DNA of 5,739 nt from contig JAOULU010000117.1 of the NCBI GenBank assembly GCA_029881855.1, positions 1 to 5,739 of the forward strand, written 5' to 3'. This DNA comes from Nitrosomonas sp. (GTDB taxonomy: Bacteria > Pseudomonadota > Gammaproteobacteria > Burkholderiales > Nitrosomonadaceae). The notes beneath the pieces were generated by a model, which did not search any database, had not been told where the DNA came from, and saw only the letters and a program-made list of their open reading frames with translations. Shown here piece after piece: positions 1 to 5,672 of the stretch; positions within the stretch are counted from its first letter, which is position 1; the number at the start of each line of letters is the position of its first letter. Both the position numbers and the translations under genes were made by a program.

Positions 1-282
1 CTCGATCATCATAGTGGCTTTCCAGTTATGACCATCTGGTATCAGTGGCGTATAAGTTTCAAGCTCATGAGCAATTTCGATTTCTTGAAAAATCTTTTCA
101 ACATGCAGCATTTCTTGAATTTGATAACGAATGGTCAATTCATCTTCAAAAAACAGTGTGATATTTTTCCCTAAAGGAATTTTACGGTTTTTTTTATGTA
201 CCATGACTTGCATACGGAAGTCTTTACGTACTTTTGCGTAAGCTTCCAATGTCAATAGGCTTTCGCGAGTTATTTTCGCCAT
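1..282 (-). CDS. DUF3501 family protein, N-terminal part (runs off the left edge)
   Basis: The first 94 residues are present, from an ATG at 280-282; the C-terminal half lies outside the window. The protein begins MAKITRESLLTLEAYAKVRK and continues with a basic strand, then ITLFFEDELTIRYQIQEML and, near the edge, HNWKATMMIE. I recognise these as DUF3501 features. The family is usually about 190-200 residues, so roughly half is missing. No signal peptide or membrane segment is visible. A weak AGAGAA purine stretch (287-292) precedes the ATG. The gene follows the iron-sulfur oxidoreductase after 64 bases, with a hairpin in that gap, and probably shares its transcript. DUF3501 has no established biochemical activity that I know of; its repeated company with rubrerythrin and this iron-sulfur protein suggests a redox or oxidative-stress role, which is inference. 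Confidence 0.85.
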   Translation of the reverse strand, partial: MAKITRESLLTLEAYAKVRKDFRMQVMVHKKNRKIPLGKNITLFFEDELTIRYQIQEMLHVEKIFQEIEIAHELETYTPLIPDGHNWKATMMIE

Positions 283-335
283 GGGTTTCTCTTTTTCATT
301 TCGTATGACCAAGTGATCTGGTTCAATAATTATTT

Positions 336-360
336 CCTATGGTGCATTATTCACCATAGG
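336..360 (-). repeat. Perfect 9-bp inverted repeat (hairpin) over the iron-sulfur gene stop codon
   Basis: CCTATGGTG at 336-344 and CACCATAGG at 352-360 are exact reverse complements separated by 7 bases. The TAA stop of the iron-sulfur gene (347-349) lies in the loop. On the transcribed minus strand the stem is followed by an A/T-rich stretch including the 10-base palindrome AATAATTATT (325-334), not by a run of U, so it does not look like a classical intrinsic terminator. It could be a processing or mRNA-stabilising stem, or a partial attenuator that lowers DUF3501 expression relative to the upstream genes. The repeat itself is directly seen; its function is inferred. Confidence 0.6.
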
Positions 361-1678
361 CCTTGCGTAGCAAGGTGAGTGGATGTAATTTTTGCGCTTT
401 ATTTTCATTGCCCATACCTTGTTCAATATGGCGTGCGGCAATAGCACAGTCTGAGCTGATGTAATCAGGCTCTGATGCCCCCATTTGTTTAAATACGGGC
501 CGACCTATTTTCATGGAGTCAGCAAAATATTCACTTTTTACACCCCAGGTACCGTCATGACCGGAACAGCGTTCCACGACATTCACTTGTGTATCTGGAA
601 TAAGTTGCAGCATATCACGCGTTTTTTTGCCAAAATTTTGTACGCGTTGGTGGCAAGGGATATGATAGGCCACTCTACCAAGTGATACCTTAAAATCAGT
701 CTTGAGTAGTTTGTCTTTATTTCTTAACGCCAGATATTCAAACGGGTCAAACATGGCCGCAGCCACAGTCTGCACAGCTTTGTCATCTGGAAACATAAGC
801 GGCAGTTCCTGTTTGTACATCAATGTGCAGGAAGGAACTGCTGAGAGAATTGCATAGCCCTCTTTGGCCAGTTTTAGTAAGTGGGGGATATTCTCATTTT
901 TGAGTTTTTCAACAGTTTTTAAGTCACCTAGTTCAAGTTTAGGCATACCACAACAAGCTTCTTTTTCAACTAAGCAAGTTGGAATTTCATTATGCTCAAG
1001 TATCTTCAGTAAATCGTGACCAATACCTGGCTCGTTATAATTGATGTAGCAAGTGGCGTAAATTGCTACTTTTCCCGGTGTGTTGTCCCCATTTTTTACA
1101 TCAAATGTTGCATTTGTTTTTGCGTGAGAACGGAATCTTTGTGCAGTATATTCAGGTAATTTTCTGTCAGCATGAATACCTAACATACCATCCATTAATT
1201 TACGCGCGGATGGCGTTTTGTTAATTGTATTAACGCTTTTTACCACAACGTGAATAGTGGCAAGTTTGCCAACCAGGTCCGTGTTGGAGAGTAATTTATC
1301 GCGGAAACTAGCACCTTTGTTTTGGAATTTAACAGCCTTGGCACGTAACATAAGGTGAGGAAAATCTATATTCCATTCATGTGGCGGTACATAAGGACAT
1401 TTGGTCATGAAACACATATCACATAGATAACAGCGATCAACGACCTCCCAGAACTTATTTTTTTCTACACCATCAATTTCTCCTGTGGTGCTTTCGTCAA
1501 TCAGATCAAATAAGCGTGGAAAAGTCGTGCATAAGCTGACACAACGACGGCACCCATGACAGATGTCATAGGTACGTTCCATTTCAGCCATCAGACTATT
1601 TTCGTTATAAAAATCAGGGTTCTTCCAGTCAAGGGGATGGCGTTTTGGCGCTTCCAGACTGCCTTCACGAGTAGACAT
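347..1678 (-). CDS. Heterodisulfide reductase/GlpC-like (Fe-S)-binding oxidoreductase
   Basis: This 443-residue soluble protein probably passes electrons through iron-sulfur clusters. Two ferredoxin-type motifs lie near the N-terminus: C40-x2-C43-x2-C46-x3-C50 and C83-x2-C86-x2-C89-x4-C94-P, expected to hold two [4Fe-4S] clusters. Two CCG-type cysteine-rich segments follow. The first has C210, C235, C242-C243-G and C284; the second has C342, C371 and C411, with CSG where CCG is usual. CCG segments are typical of GlpC, glycolate oxidase iron-sulfur subunits and HdrB/HdrD. No flavin domain or membrane helix is seen, so a partner must supply or accept electrons. The ATG at 1676-1678 is chosen because the following residues (EAPKRHPLDWKNPDFY) look conserved in this family, although no clear Shine-Dalgarno precedes it. 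The gene sits between rubrerythrin (256 bases upstream) and DUF3501. Substrate is unknown; electron donation to rubrerythrin is inferred from context. Confidence 0.9.
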   Translation of the reverse strand: MSTREGSLEAPKRHPLDWKNPDFYNENSLMAEMERTYDICHGCRRCVSLCTTFPRLFDLIDESTTGEIDGVEKNKFWEVVDRCYLCDMCFMTKCPYVPPHEWNIDFPHLMLRAKAVKFQNKGASFRDKLLSNTDLVGKLATIHVVVKSVNTINKTPSARKLMDGMLGIHADRKLPEYTAQRFRSHAKTNATFDVKNGDNTPGKVAIYATCYINYNEPGIGHDLLKILEHNEIPTCLVEKEACCGMPKLELGDLKTVEKLKNENIPHLLKLAKEGYAILSAVPSCTLMYKQELPLMFPDDKAVQTVAAAMFDPFEYLALRNKDKLLKTDFKVSLGRVAYHIPCHQRVQNFGKKTRDMLQLIPDTQVNVVERCSGHDGTWGVKSEYFADSMKIGRPVFKQMGASEPDYISSDCAIAARHIEQGMGNENKAQKLHPLTLLRKAYGE

Positions 1679-1828
1679 AGAAAAATTTTAAGCGGTAGAA
1701 GAGCGGAATAGTAAAAAAATGATGGTATTTGTCTGTTCAATGAATGGTCTATCAGGCTTTAAGATAAATTTGCCAGAAAATGGGGAAGAGGTTCATGTTC
1801 ATAGGTTTTGATAACGAGAGGTGTTTAT

Positions 1829-1945
1829 ATGTCTCAAAATCAAAAGAATTTGATCACTCTTTCCCATTTTACTTACGACTATTTAAGTTTTGTAAATAGC
1901 GGAGACCATTATATCGTACAGTGTGAAATACCTATTAATCCGTAA
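1829..1945 (+). CDS. Possible small ORF, 38 codons, unknown function
   Basis: A plus-strand ORF starts at ATG 1829-1831 and ends at TAA 1943-1945, opposite in direction to every other gene here. A good Shine-Dalgarno-like GAGAGGTG (1816-1823) lies 5 bases before the ATG. The peptide begins MSQNQKNLITLSHFTYDYL and ends with CEIPINP. It has one Cys and no obvious signal peptide or membrane helix. The last 11 bases overlap the 3' end of the convergent rubrerythrin gene. The HFTYDYL...SGDHYIV stretch vaguely recalls the start of DUF1883 proteins (HY-D-L...GD-V-EV), so it could be a remnant of such a gene, but that is a weak impression. No convincing plus-strand promoter is visible upstream (1679-1828). 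It may be a real small protein, a decayed gene, or chance. Confidence 0.3.
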   Translation: MSQNQKNLITLSHFTYDYLSFVNSGDHYIVQCEIPINP

Positions 1946-2354
1946 AGCTATCTAATGCACGTTGAAAACGATTAGCATGAGAACGTTCTGCTTTAGCCAA
2001 TGTTTCAAACCAATCAGCGATTTCGTCAAAGCCTTCATCGCGCGCTGTTTTAGCCATACCAGGGTACATGTCTGTATACTCGTGGGTTTCACCAGCAATG
2101 GCTGTTTTTAGATTGTCGCGTGATGAGCCAAAAGGCATGCCGGTAGCCGGATCACCACATGTTTCTAAGTGCTCAAGGTGACCATGTGCGTGACCTGTTT
2201 CACCTTCTGCAGTAGAACGGAAGACTGCGGCTATGTCATTTTGTCCTTCTACATCCGCTTTAGCTGCAAAGTATAAATAACGGCGGTTGGCCTGCGATTC
2301 CCCGGCAAATGCTGCTTTCAGGTTGCCTTCTGTTTGTGATCCTTTAAGTTCCAT
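1935..2354 (-). CDS. rbr: Rubrerythrin (diiron domain only, no rubredoxin domain)
   Basis: A cytoplasmic ferritin-like four-helix diiron protein of 139 residues, expected to reduce hydrogen peroxide to water. The expected ligands are present at familiar spacing: E19 ([10 protein letters not shown]), E52-x2-H55 ([10 protein letters not shown]), E89 and E92 (AGETHEY), and E123-x2-H126 (AERSHANRF). Classical rubrerythrins are about 190 residues and end in a rubredoxin domain with two Cys-x2-Cys pairs; here the protein stops after the second ExxH helix and the only Cys is C66. The downstream DNA carries no CxxC coding remnant, so this is a natural short form rather than a frameshift. Electrons must come from another protein, and the next gene in the same direction encodes an iron-sulfur oxidoreductase. 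The ATG at 2352-2354 is preceded by a strong AAGGAGA. Confidence 0.93.
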   Translation of the reverse strand: MELKGSQTEGNLKAAFAGESQANRRYLYFAAKADVEGQNDIAAVFRSTAEGETGHAHGHLEHLETCGDPATGMPFGSSRDNLKTAIAGETHEYTDMYPGMAKTARDEGFDEIADWFETLAKAERSHANRFQRALDSFTD

Positions 2355-2359
2355 GACTT

Positions 2360-2366
2360 TCTCCTT
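2360..2366 (-). promoter_or_regulatory. Ribosome binding site of rubrerythrin
   Basis: On the minus strand AAGGAGA lies 5 bases upstream of the rubrerythrin ATG. It is the strongest Shine-Dalgarno among the minus-strand genes here and suggests high translation, as expected for an abundant peroxide-scavenging protein. It also fixes the start codon. Confidence 0.75.
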
Positions 2367-2406
2367 TTTAAATGTGACAAATTTACAAAATTACCTTTAT
2401 CAGTTA

Positions 2407-2421
2407 CTTGTTAATAACAAG
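2407..2421. promoter_or_regulatory. 15-base dyad, candidate operator upstream of rubrerythrin
   Basis: CTTGTTAATAACAAG is a perfect inverted repeat (CTTGTTA, one central base, TAACAAG). It lies 53 bases upstream of the rubrerythrin ATG and, if the proposed promoter at 2438-2467 is right, just downstream of the transcription start. This size and symmetry suit a dimeric repressor. I cannot match it confidently to a known regulator's consensus. The symmetry is seen; the operator role is inferred. Confidence 0.35.
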
Positions 2422-2437
2422 CCAAAGTTTAGTGATT

Positions 2438-2485
2438 AATATGCCATCTTATCATTCAGAGGTTCAAAATTAATTTAATTAATTT
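2438..2485 (-). promoter_or_regulatory. Candidate sigma-70 promoter with UP-like element for rubrerythrin
   Basis: Reading the minus strand, TTGAAC (2462-2467, 4 of 6 to TTGACA) and CATATT (2438-2443, 4 of 6 to TATAAT) are separated by 18 bases. Immediately upstream of the -35 is a pure A/T dyad, AAATTAATT-T-AATTAATTT on the plus strand (2467-2485), placed where an RNA polymerase alpha-subunit UP element would be. The hexamers alone are modest; the adjoining A/T block and the location about 80 bases before the gene make the call plausible. It could drive rubrerythrin and possibly the downstream iron-sulfur and DUF3501 genes. Confidence 0.35.
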
Positions 2486-2497
2486 GTTTATCTGCAC

Positions 2498-2600
2498 TAT
2501 ACTCAAATTAACTGAAAAGTGAAGGTATGAGATGACACCTAGTATCTCGCTAAAATTTTCAGTTTACTCAAAGTATGGTGAGTACGTATGAGATTATAAG
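2498..2600 (+). other. Nested inverted repeats with a 19-codon ORF; possible leader or small RNA
   Basis: On the plus strand a TATACT -10-like hexamer (2498-2503) precedes several dyads. AACTGAAAA (2510-2518) pairs with TTTTCAGTT (2556-2564). Inside that, AGGT (2523-2526) can pair with ACCT (2537-2540), or alternatively GAGAT (2529-2533) with ATCTC (2544-2548). Next comes TACTCA (2565-2570) with TGAGTA (2579-2584). A 19-codon ORF (2532-2591, MTPSISLKFSVYSKYGEYV) begins 6 bases after GAAGG. The alternative pairings and tiny ORF resemble a leader RNA, but no longer plus-strand gene follows it, since the transglutaminase gene lies antisense. The same repeats could also fold in minus-strand RNA as a transglutaminase 3' structure. 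The function is speculative. Confidence 0.15.
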
Positions 2601-2696
2601 TTTCAATCTGTGCAGGGAGACTATCGAAGGGACTTTAGCTTGTCAACTATTAGGGGAGAGCTGATTATTTTATGTTGTTAAATCGACGTATTTGAA

Positions 2697-4721
2697 TCAA
2701 AATTGACGTGGGTCAAATTGGTTTACAAGCCGTAAGAACAGTTCCTTGTGGCGGGATCTATCAGACTGATAACGTAGTGCAATGTAACACTGTGTAATGG
2801 TGGTTATTTGCTGGCTCAGATGAGGTAGTTTTTTACATGCGAGCTCACAAAAGGTATACGGTCCTTGCCAGGATTGATGTTCTATACCTACTTTGGCTAA
2901 TTTTTTGCAGAAAAGTTGATAACCCGCAATAACCGGATCTTTACTTTTTGTACTATGAAAGAGTAGGTAACACATTACTCCAATGATAATCGCTGCCATT
3001 GATAGCAGTAGCATCATCAATAATTGTTTTATCGATAGATTATATAGGCCGAGATTACGCAGAAATTGTTGTTGTTTGTTGGCATCATATCCCAATATCC
3101 ACTGGTTCCATTGATAATTGGCGGCGTCCCAGCCACTACGTAACCAATAGATTCTTTGTGTTATCCAGTCGCTTTGCTGAGCGTTTAAGGCATCTGATAA
3201 TGTTGTTTGGAAACGCTGGCTATCAAGGGTCGTTTCAATACGTTCTGTGGGTATAACGGCTGTTGGGTCAACGCGCACCCATCCTCGAGAATCCAACCAA
3301 ACCTCAGCCCAGGCATGTGCATTGGATTGGCGCACAATTAAATAATTTCCCATCGAATTGAATTCCCCCCCTTGGTAACCCGTAACAATGCGTGCGGGTA
3401 TGGAGGCAGCCCGCATCAGCGTGACAAAACTTGCCGCATAATGTTCACAAAATCCTCGCTGGGTTGTAAATAAAAATTCATCAACGGGATCATCGCTAGC
3501 TAGTATGGGTGGTGTGCGGCTATAGTAAAAGGGTTGTTCATGGAAAAGATCAAGGGCTTGATTGACGATTTGGTTGGGTGTCAGGCCTTGTCGTAACCAT
3601 TGTTGTGCCAGTTCTTTTGTTCTTGGATTAGGTTGGGCGGGTAATTGTAATGCTGCCGAGAGTGCAAAAGGCCAGGGTTCTCCAGTGGTGTACTGTAGAT
3701 ATGAAGTCGCTGTATAGCGTATAACATCATCAACCTGATTTTCAGCAATAAGCTGGTAGTCAAAATGCTGTGTGGCAATGTCCGGTATGTTTGCTGGCAA
3801 ATCTAATGCAAAAACCCAGAGTTGTTTGTGGGGTTGTAATGTGATGGTGTAATTCACCGGTTCACCAAAAAATTGTGGTTTATATTTTGGCGCTAGGTCA
3901 CGTAACGGAAATTCAGCGCTAAGATCTTGCCAGTTACGGCCATCGGTTTGCCAGAGTACCGGACCACGCCAATAGAGTTGATTAGCTGGTGGTGGTGCTG
4001 CGTCAAATTTGACACGAAAGGCGACATCATGAGACTCAGCCAATTGGGTGATTTCCCCCAAGCGCATACTATCACTTAAGCCTGTTTTGGCACTGGTTTG
4101 ATCATTGGGTAGTGTCCATAATGGCCCTGGAATACGCGGAAACAAAATAAATAATACCATCATTAATGGTATGGCTTGGAGAAGCAAGCTGGAAGCAAGA
4201 CTGAGGTAGTGGCGCTGATGGTCTTTTGTTGCCAATGGGTGGTTGAGGATAATCAATGCGGTGGTGAGGGTAAACACAACCGTGAATAAATAAAGTCCTG
4301 AGAGTACAGATTGGTCAAAAAGGAATGATGTCGTAACAAGAAAATATCCCAGAAAAACCATGATCATGGCATCTCTTATACAGTGCATTTCTAGTAGTTT
4401 TAGGCATAGCATCATGGTTAATAACGCCGAACCGGGTAATAAACCATTAAAAGTAAAAAATTGAAGATAAGTAGCGACTATCATTCCAAGGGTAATGGCA
4501 AGCTTTATCAGAGAAGAAGGTAGTGGCCAGTGATGATACTCAGCCAGTACGCGCCAGCCTAATACAGCTAAACAGGAGATGCTGATCCATATTGGTAAGC
4601 GAAATAGATGCGGGATGATCACCAATAGCAATGCACCCAATAACCATATGATGCCATTTAATGGGGGTTGCGATTGTTCTTCGCGATAGGGTGCTAATTC
4701 TACTTGTTTGTGCGTGATCAT
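2697..4721 (-). CDS. tgpA: TgpA-family membrane transglutaminase (DUF3488, transglutaminase core, DUF4129)
   Basis: A 674-residue inner-membrane protein. Residues about 22-195 form six or seven hydrophobic helices (DUF3488-type region). About 200-560 is predicted periplasmic and includes the transglutaminase core with the triad C425 (RGFCEHYAASF), H469 (NAHAWAEVW) and D485 (WVRVDPTA). One helix at about 566-587 returns the chain to the cytoplasm, and the tail (about 595-655) resembles DUF4129. Length and triad spacing (44 and 16 residues) match what I recall of Pseudomonas aeruginosa TgpA. All catalytic residues are present, so it should be active as a transglutaminase or related cysteine hydrolase on a periplasmic protein or peptide; the substrate is unknown. 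The start codon overlaps the DUF58 stop as ATGA, which suggests translational coupling. The tail contains several cysteines (C605, C625, C629, C645) of unclear meaning. Confidence 0.92.
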   Translation of the reverse strand: MITHKQVELAPYREEQSQPPLNGIIWLLGALLLVIIPHLFRLPIWISISCLAVLGWRVLAEYHHWPLPSSLIKLAITLGMIVATYLQFFTFNGLLPGSALLTMMLCLKLLEMHCIRDAMIMVFLGYFLVTTSFLFDQSVLSGLYLFTVVFTLTTALIILNHPLATKDHQRHYLSLASSLLLQAIPLMMVLFILFPRIPGPLWTLPNDQTSAKTGLSDSMRLGEITQLAESHDVAFRVKFDAAPPPANQLYWRGPVLWQTDGRNWQDLSAEFPLRDLAPKYKPQFFGEPVNYTITLQPHKQLWVFALDLPANIPDIATQHFDYQLIAENQVDDVIRYTATSYLQYTTGEPWPFALSAALQLPAQPNPRTKELAQQWLRQGLTPNQIVNQALDLFHEQPFYYSRTPPILASDDPVDEFLFTTQRGFCEHYAASFVTLMRAASIPARIVTGYQGGEFNSMGNYLIVRQSNAHAWAEVWLDSRGWVRVDPTAVIPTERIETTLDSQRFQTTLSDALNAQQSDWITQRIYWLRSGWDAANYQWNQWILGYDANKQQQFLRNLGLYNLSIKQLLMMLLLSMAAIIIGVMCYLLFHSTKSKDPVIAGYQLFCKKLAKVGIEHQSWQGPYTFCELACKKLPHLSQQITTITQCYIALRYQSDRSRHKELFLRLVNQFDPRQF

Positions 4722-5668
4722 GCCTGTTTTCCATATAAGGCAAGTGCTTTTAAGCAGCGATGAAGATGTGGGTCACCATGATCAACAGGTAGTTGTAAAT
4801 GAGGTAATTCAAGCCCAAAATGTAACCCAATCTGATGTGCTTCCAATATCCAACGTGTTAATTGAGACAAGCGTTTTTCTACTTCCGTTTTGTCCGTTTG
4901 GTGCCACGATAAAACCAACTCGTTAGGCGATTCACCACCGAATTGTTTAGTAAGTAATCGATGTCCTTTTGCTAGTGCTTTCCAATTGACATGACGCATT
5001 GAGTCACCATTTTGGTACTTGCGCTGCCCAGTAAAATCATCGGAGCCTTCTTTATTTTCGCCACTATCCGCATTGTTGTAAGAATTTACAGGTGGCAATT
5101 GTTTATTTTCTGATGGTGTGGGATAGACCAGGCAACGTGCATCAAAATACAAGTTTCCCCAAGCCTGAAATAGCCCCAATGGATAGCGACTGTAGATGAC
5201 CAGCTTACCAATGGTTTGGTAGCCACGTTGTATGGCAGGTGTGGTTAGCTGCACCCAGTGTTGCTCTTTGGGTTTGAGGTCAATATGCGTCGGTTCTTGT
5301 CCTGGCCAGGCTAATTTGATTGCAAGATGTTGATATGTGTCAGGATTATTGACAGCAATGGGCACTTGGATCATGGTGCCTTTGTGAACAGGTGGACATT
5401 CTCCAATATTGATTTGTAGCTTATACAGGTTACGCCAAGTGTGTAAAATGGAAACGGTTGTTACGCTGATTAACAAGAATGTCAGCGCATAGGCCAGGCT
5501 GTTGTTGTAGTTAATAGCCCCTAACAGCATGGCAAACAAGACGACAGCAAGAATGAGTCCACTGCGGCTGGGCAAAATATAGATGCGTTTCTGATTCAAG
5601 GTTATCGTGTCTGCATCTAATGGGTGCTTGCGTGGAAAGAAAGCGGTTTCTAGTTGTTTGTATAACAT
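4718..5668 (-). CDS. DUF58 domain-containing membrane protein
   Basis: From the ATG at 5666-5668 this is 316 residues. Two membrane helices lie at about 35-52 and 56-76. A beta-rich region follows with the family motif YPLGLF (about 162-167), then the DUF58 signature YQNGDSMRHVNWKALAKG (about 218-235) and TKQFGGE. DUF58 proteins are typically encoded next to MoxR ATPases and transglutaminase or von Willebrand A domain genes; their biochemical role is not established, and assembly or maturation of a membrane complex is often proposed. An upstream in-frame TTG at 5690-5692 would add eight residues (MKLLFLNT) and overlap the preceding gene by 20 bases. I prefer the ATG, which leaves a 4-base gap, but neither has a clear Shine-Dalgarno. 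The stop overlaps the transglutaminase start by 4 bases. Confidence 0.9.
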   Translation of the reverse strand: MLYKQLETAFFPRKHPLDADTITLNQKRIYILPSRSGLILAVVLFAMLLGAINYNNSLAYALTFLLISVTTVSILHTWRNLYKLQINIGECPPVHKGTMIQVPIAVNNPDTYQHLAIKLAWPGQEPTHIDLKPKEQHWVQLTTPAIQRGYQTIGKLVIYSRYPLGLFQAWGNLYFDARCLVYPTPSENKQLPPVNSYNNADSGENKEGSDDFTGQRKYQNGDSMRHVNWKALAKGHRLLTKQFGGESPNELVLSWHQTDKTEVEKRLSQLTRWILEAHQIGLHFGLELPHLQLPVDHGDPHLHRCLKALALYGKQA

Positions 5669-5672
5669 GGTG

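Larger units (their letters stand above)
2355..2696. other. Intergenic region between the transglutaminase and rubrerythrin modules
   Basis: This 342-base gap separates the stop codon of the transglutaminase gene from the start of rubrerythrin. The part next to rubrerythrin (2355-2490) holds its ribosome binding site, a possible operator dyad and a candidate promoter. The middle (2498-2600) is rich in inverted repeats. The part next to the transglutaminase (2600-2696) has a perfect TTGACA on the minus strand (2641-2646), but 17 bases later only TAGTCT, a weak -10. No U-tract terminator for the transglutaminase transcript is visible. No ORF longer than about 20 codons with a good start was found by eye. 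Confidence 0.6.

Noticed and set aside
485..685. Plus-strand ORF of 66 codons inside the iron-sulfur gene
   Set aside because: It is antisense to a well-supported coding region with conserved cysteine motifs, has no convincing Shine-Dalgarno and resembles no family.
1713..1719. T-run on the minus strand as a terminator of rubrerythrin
   Set aside because: No GC-rich hairpin precedes the run of seven T residues, so an intrinsic terminator cannot be supported.
1908..1913. Perfect TATAAT on the minus strand, possible promoter for the iron-sulfur gene
   Set aside because: No TTGACA-like hexamer lies 16-18 bases upstream and there is no TGn extension. It also lies about 230 bases before the gene in A/T-rich DNA where chance matches are common.
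1679..1934. Frameshifted rubredoxin domain after the rubrerythrin stop
   Set aside because: The minus-strand sequence after the stop contains no paired Cys-x2-Cys coding pattern, so the rubrerythrin is naturally short rather than broken.
2593..2598. Second perfect TATAAT on the minus strand upstream of rubrerythrin
   Set aside because: The nearest good -35 (TTGACA at 2641-2646) is 42 bases away and no hexamer lies at the correct spacing.
2999..3256. Plus-strand ORF of 85 codons inside the transglutaminase gene
   Set aside because: It lies fully antisense to the C-terminal part of the transglutaminase and looks like a shadow frame.
3581..4075. Minus-strand ORFs in a second frame within the transglutaminase gene (3581-3778 and 3893-4075)
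   Set aside because: They are out-of-frame readings of an intact gene with no family resemblance.
4540..4926. ORFs across the DUF58/transglutaminase junction (4540-4743 minus, 4708-4926 plus)
   Set aside because: Both conflict with two well-supported genes joined by an ATGA overlap and have no recognisable motif.
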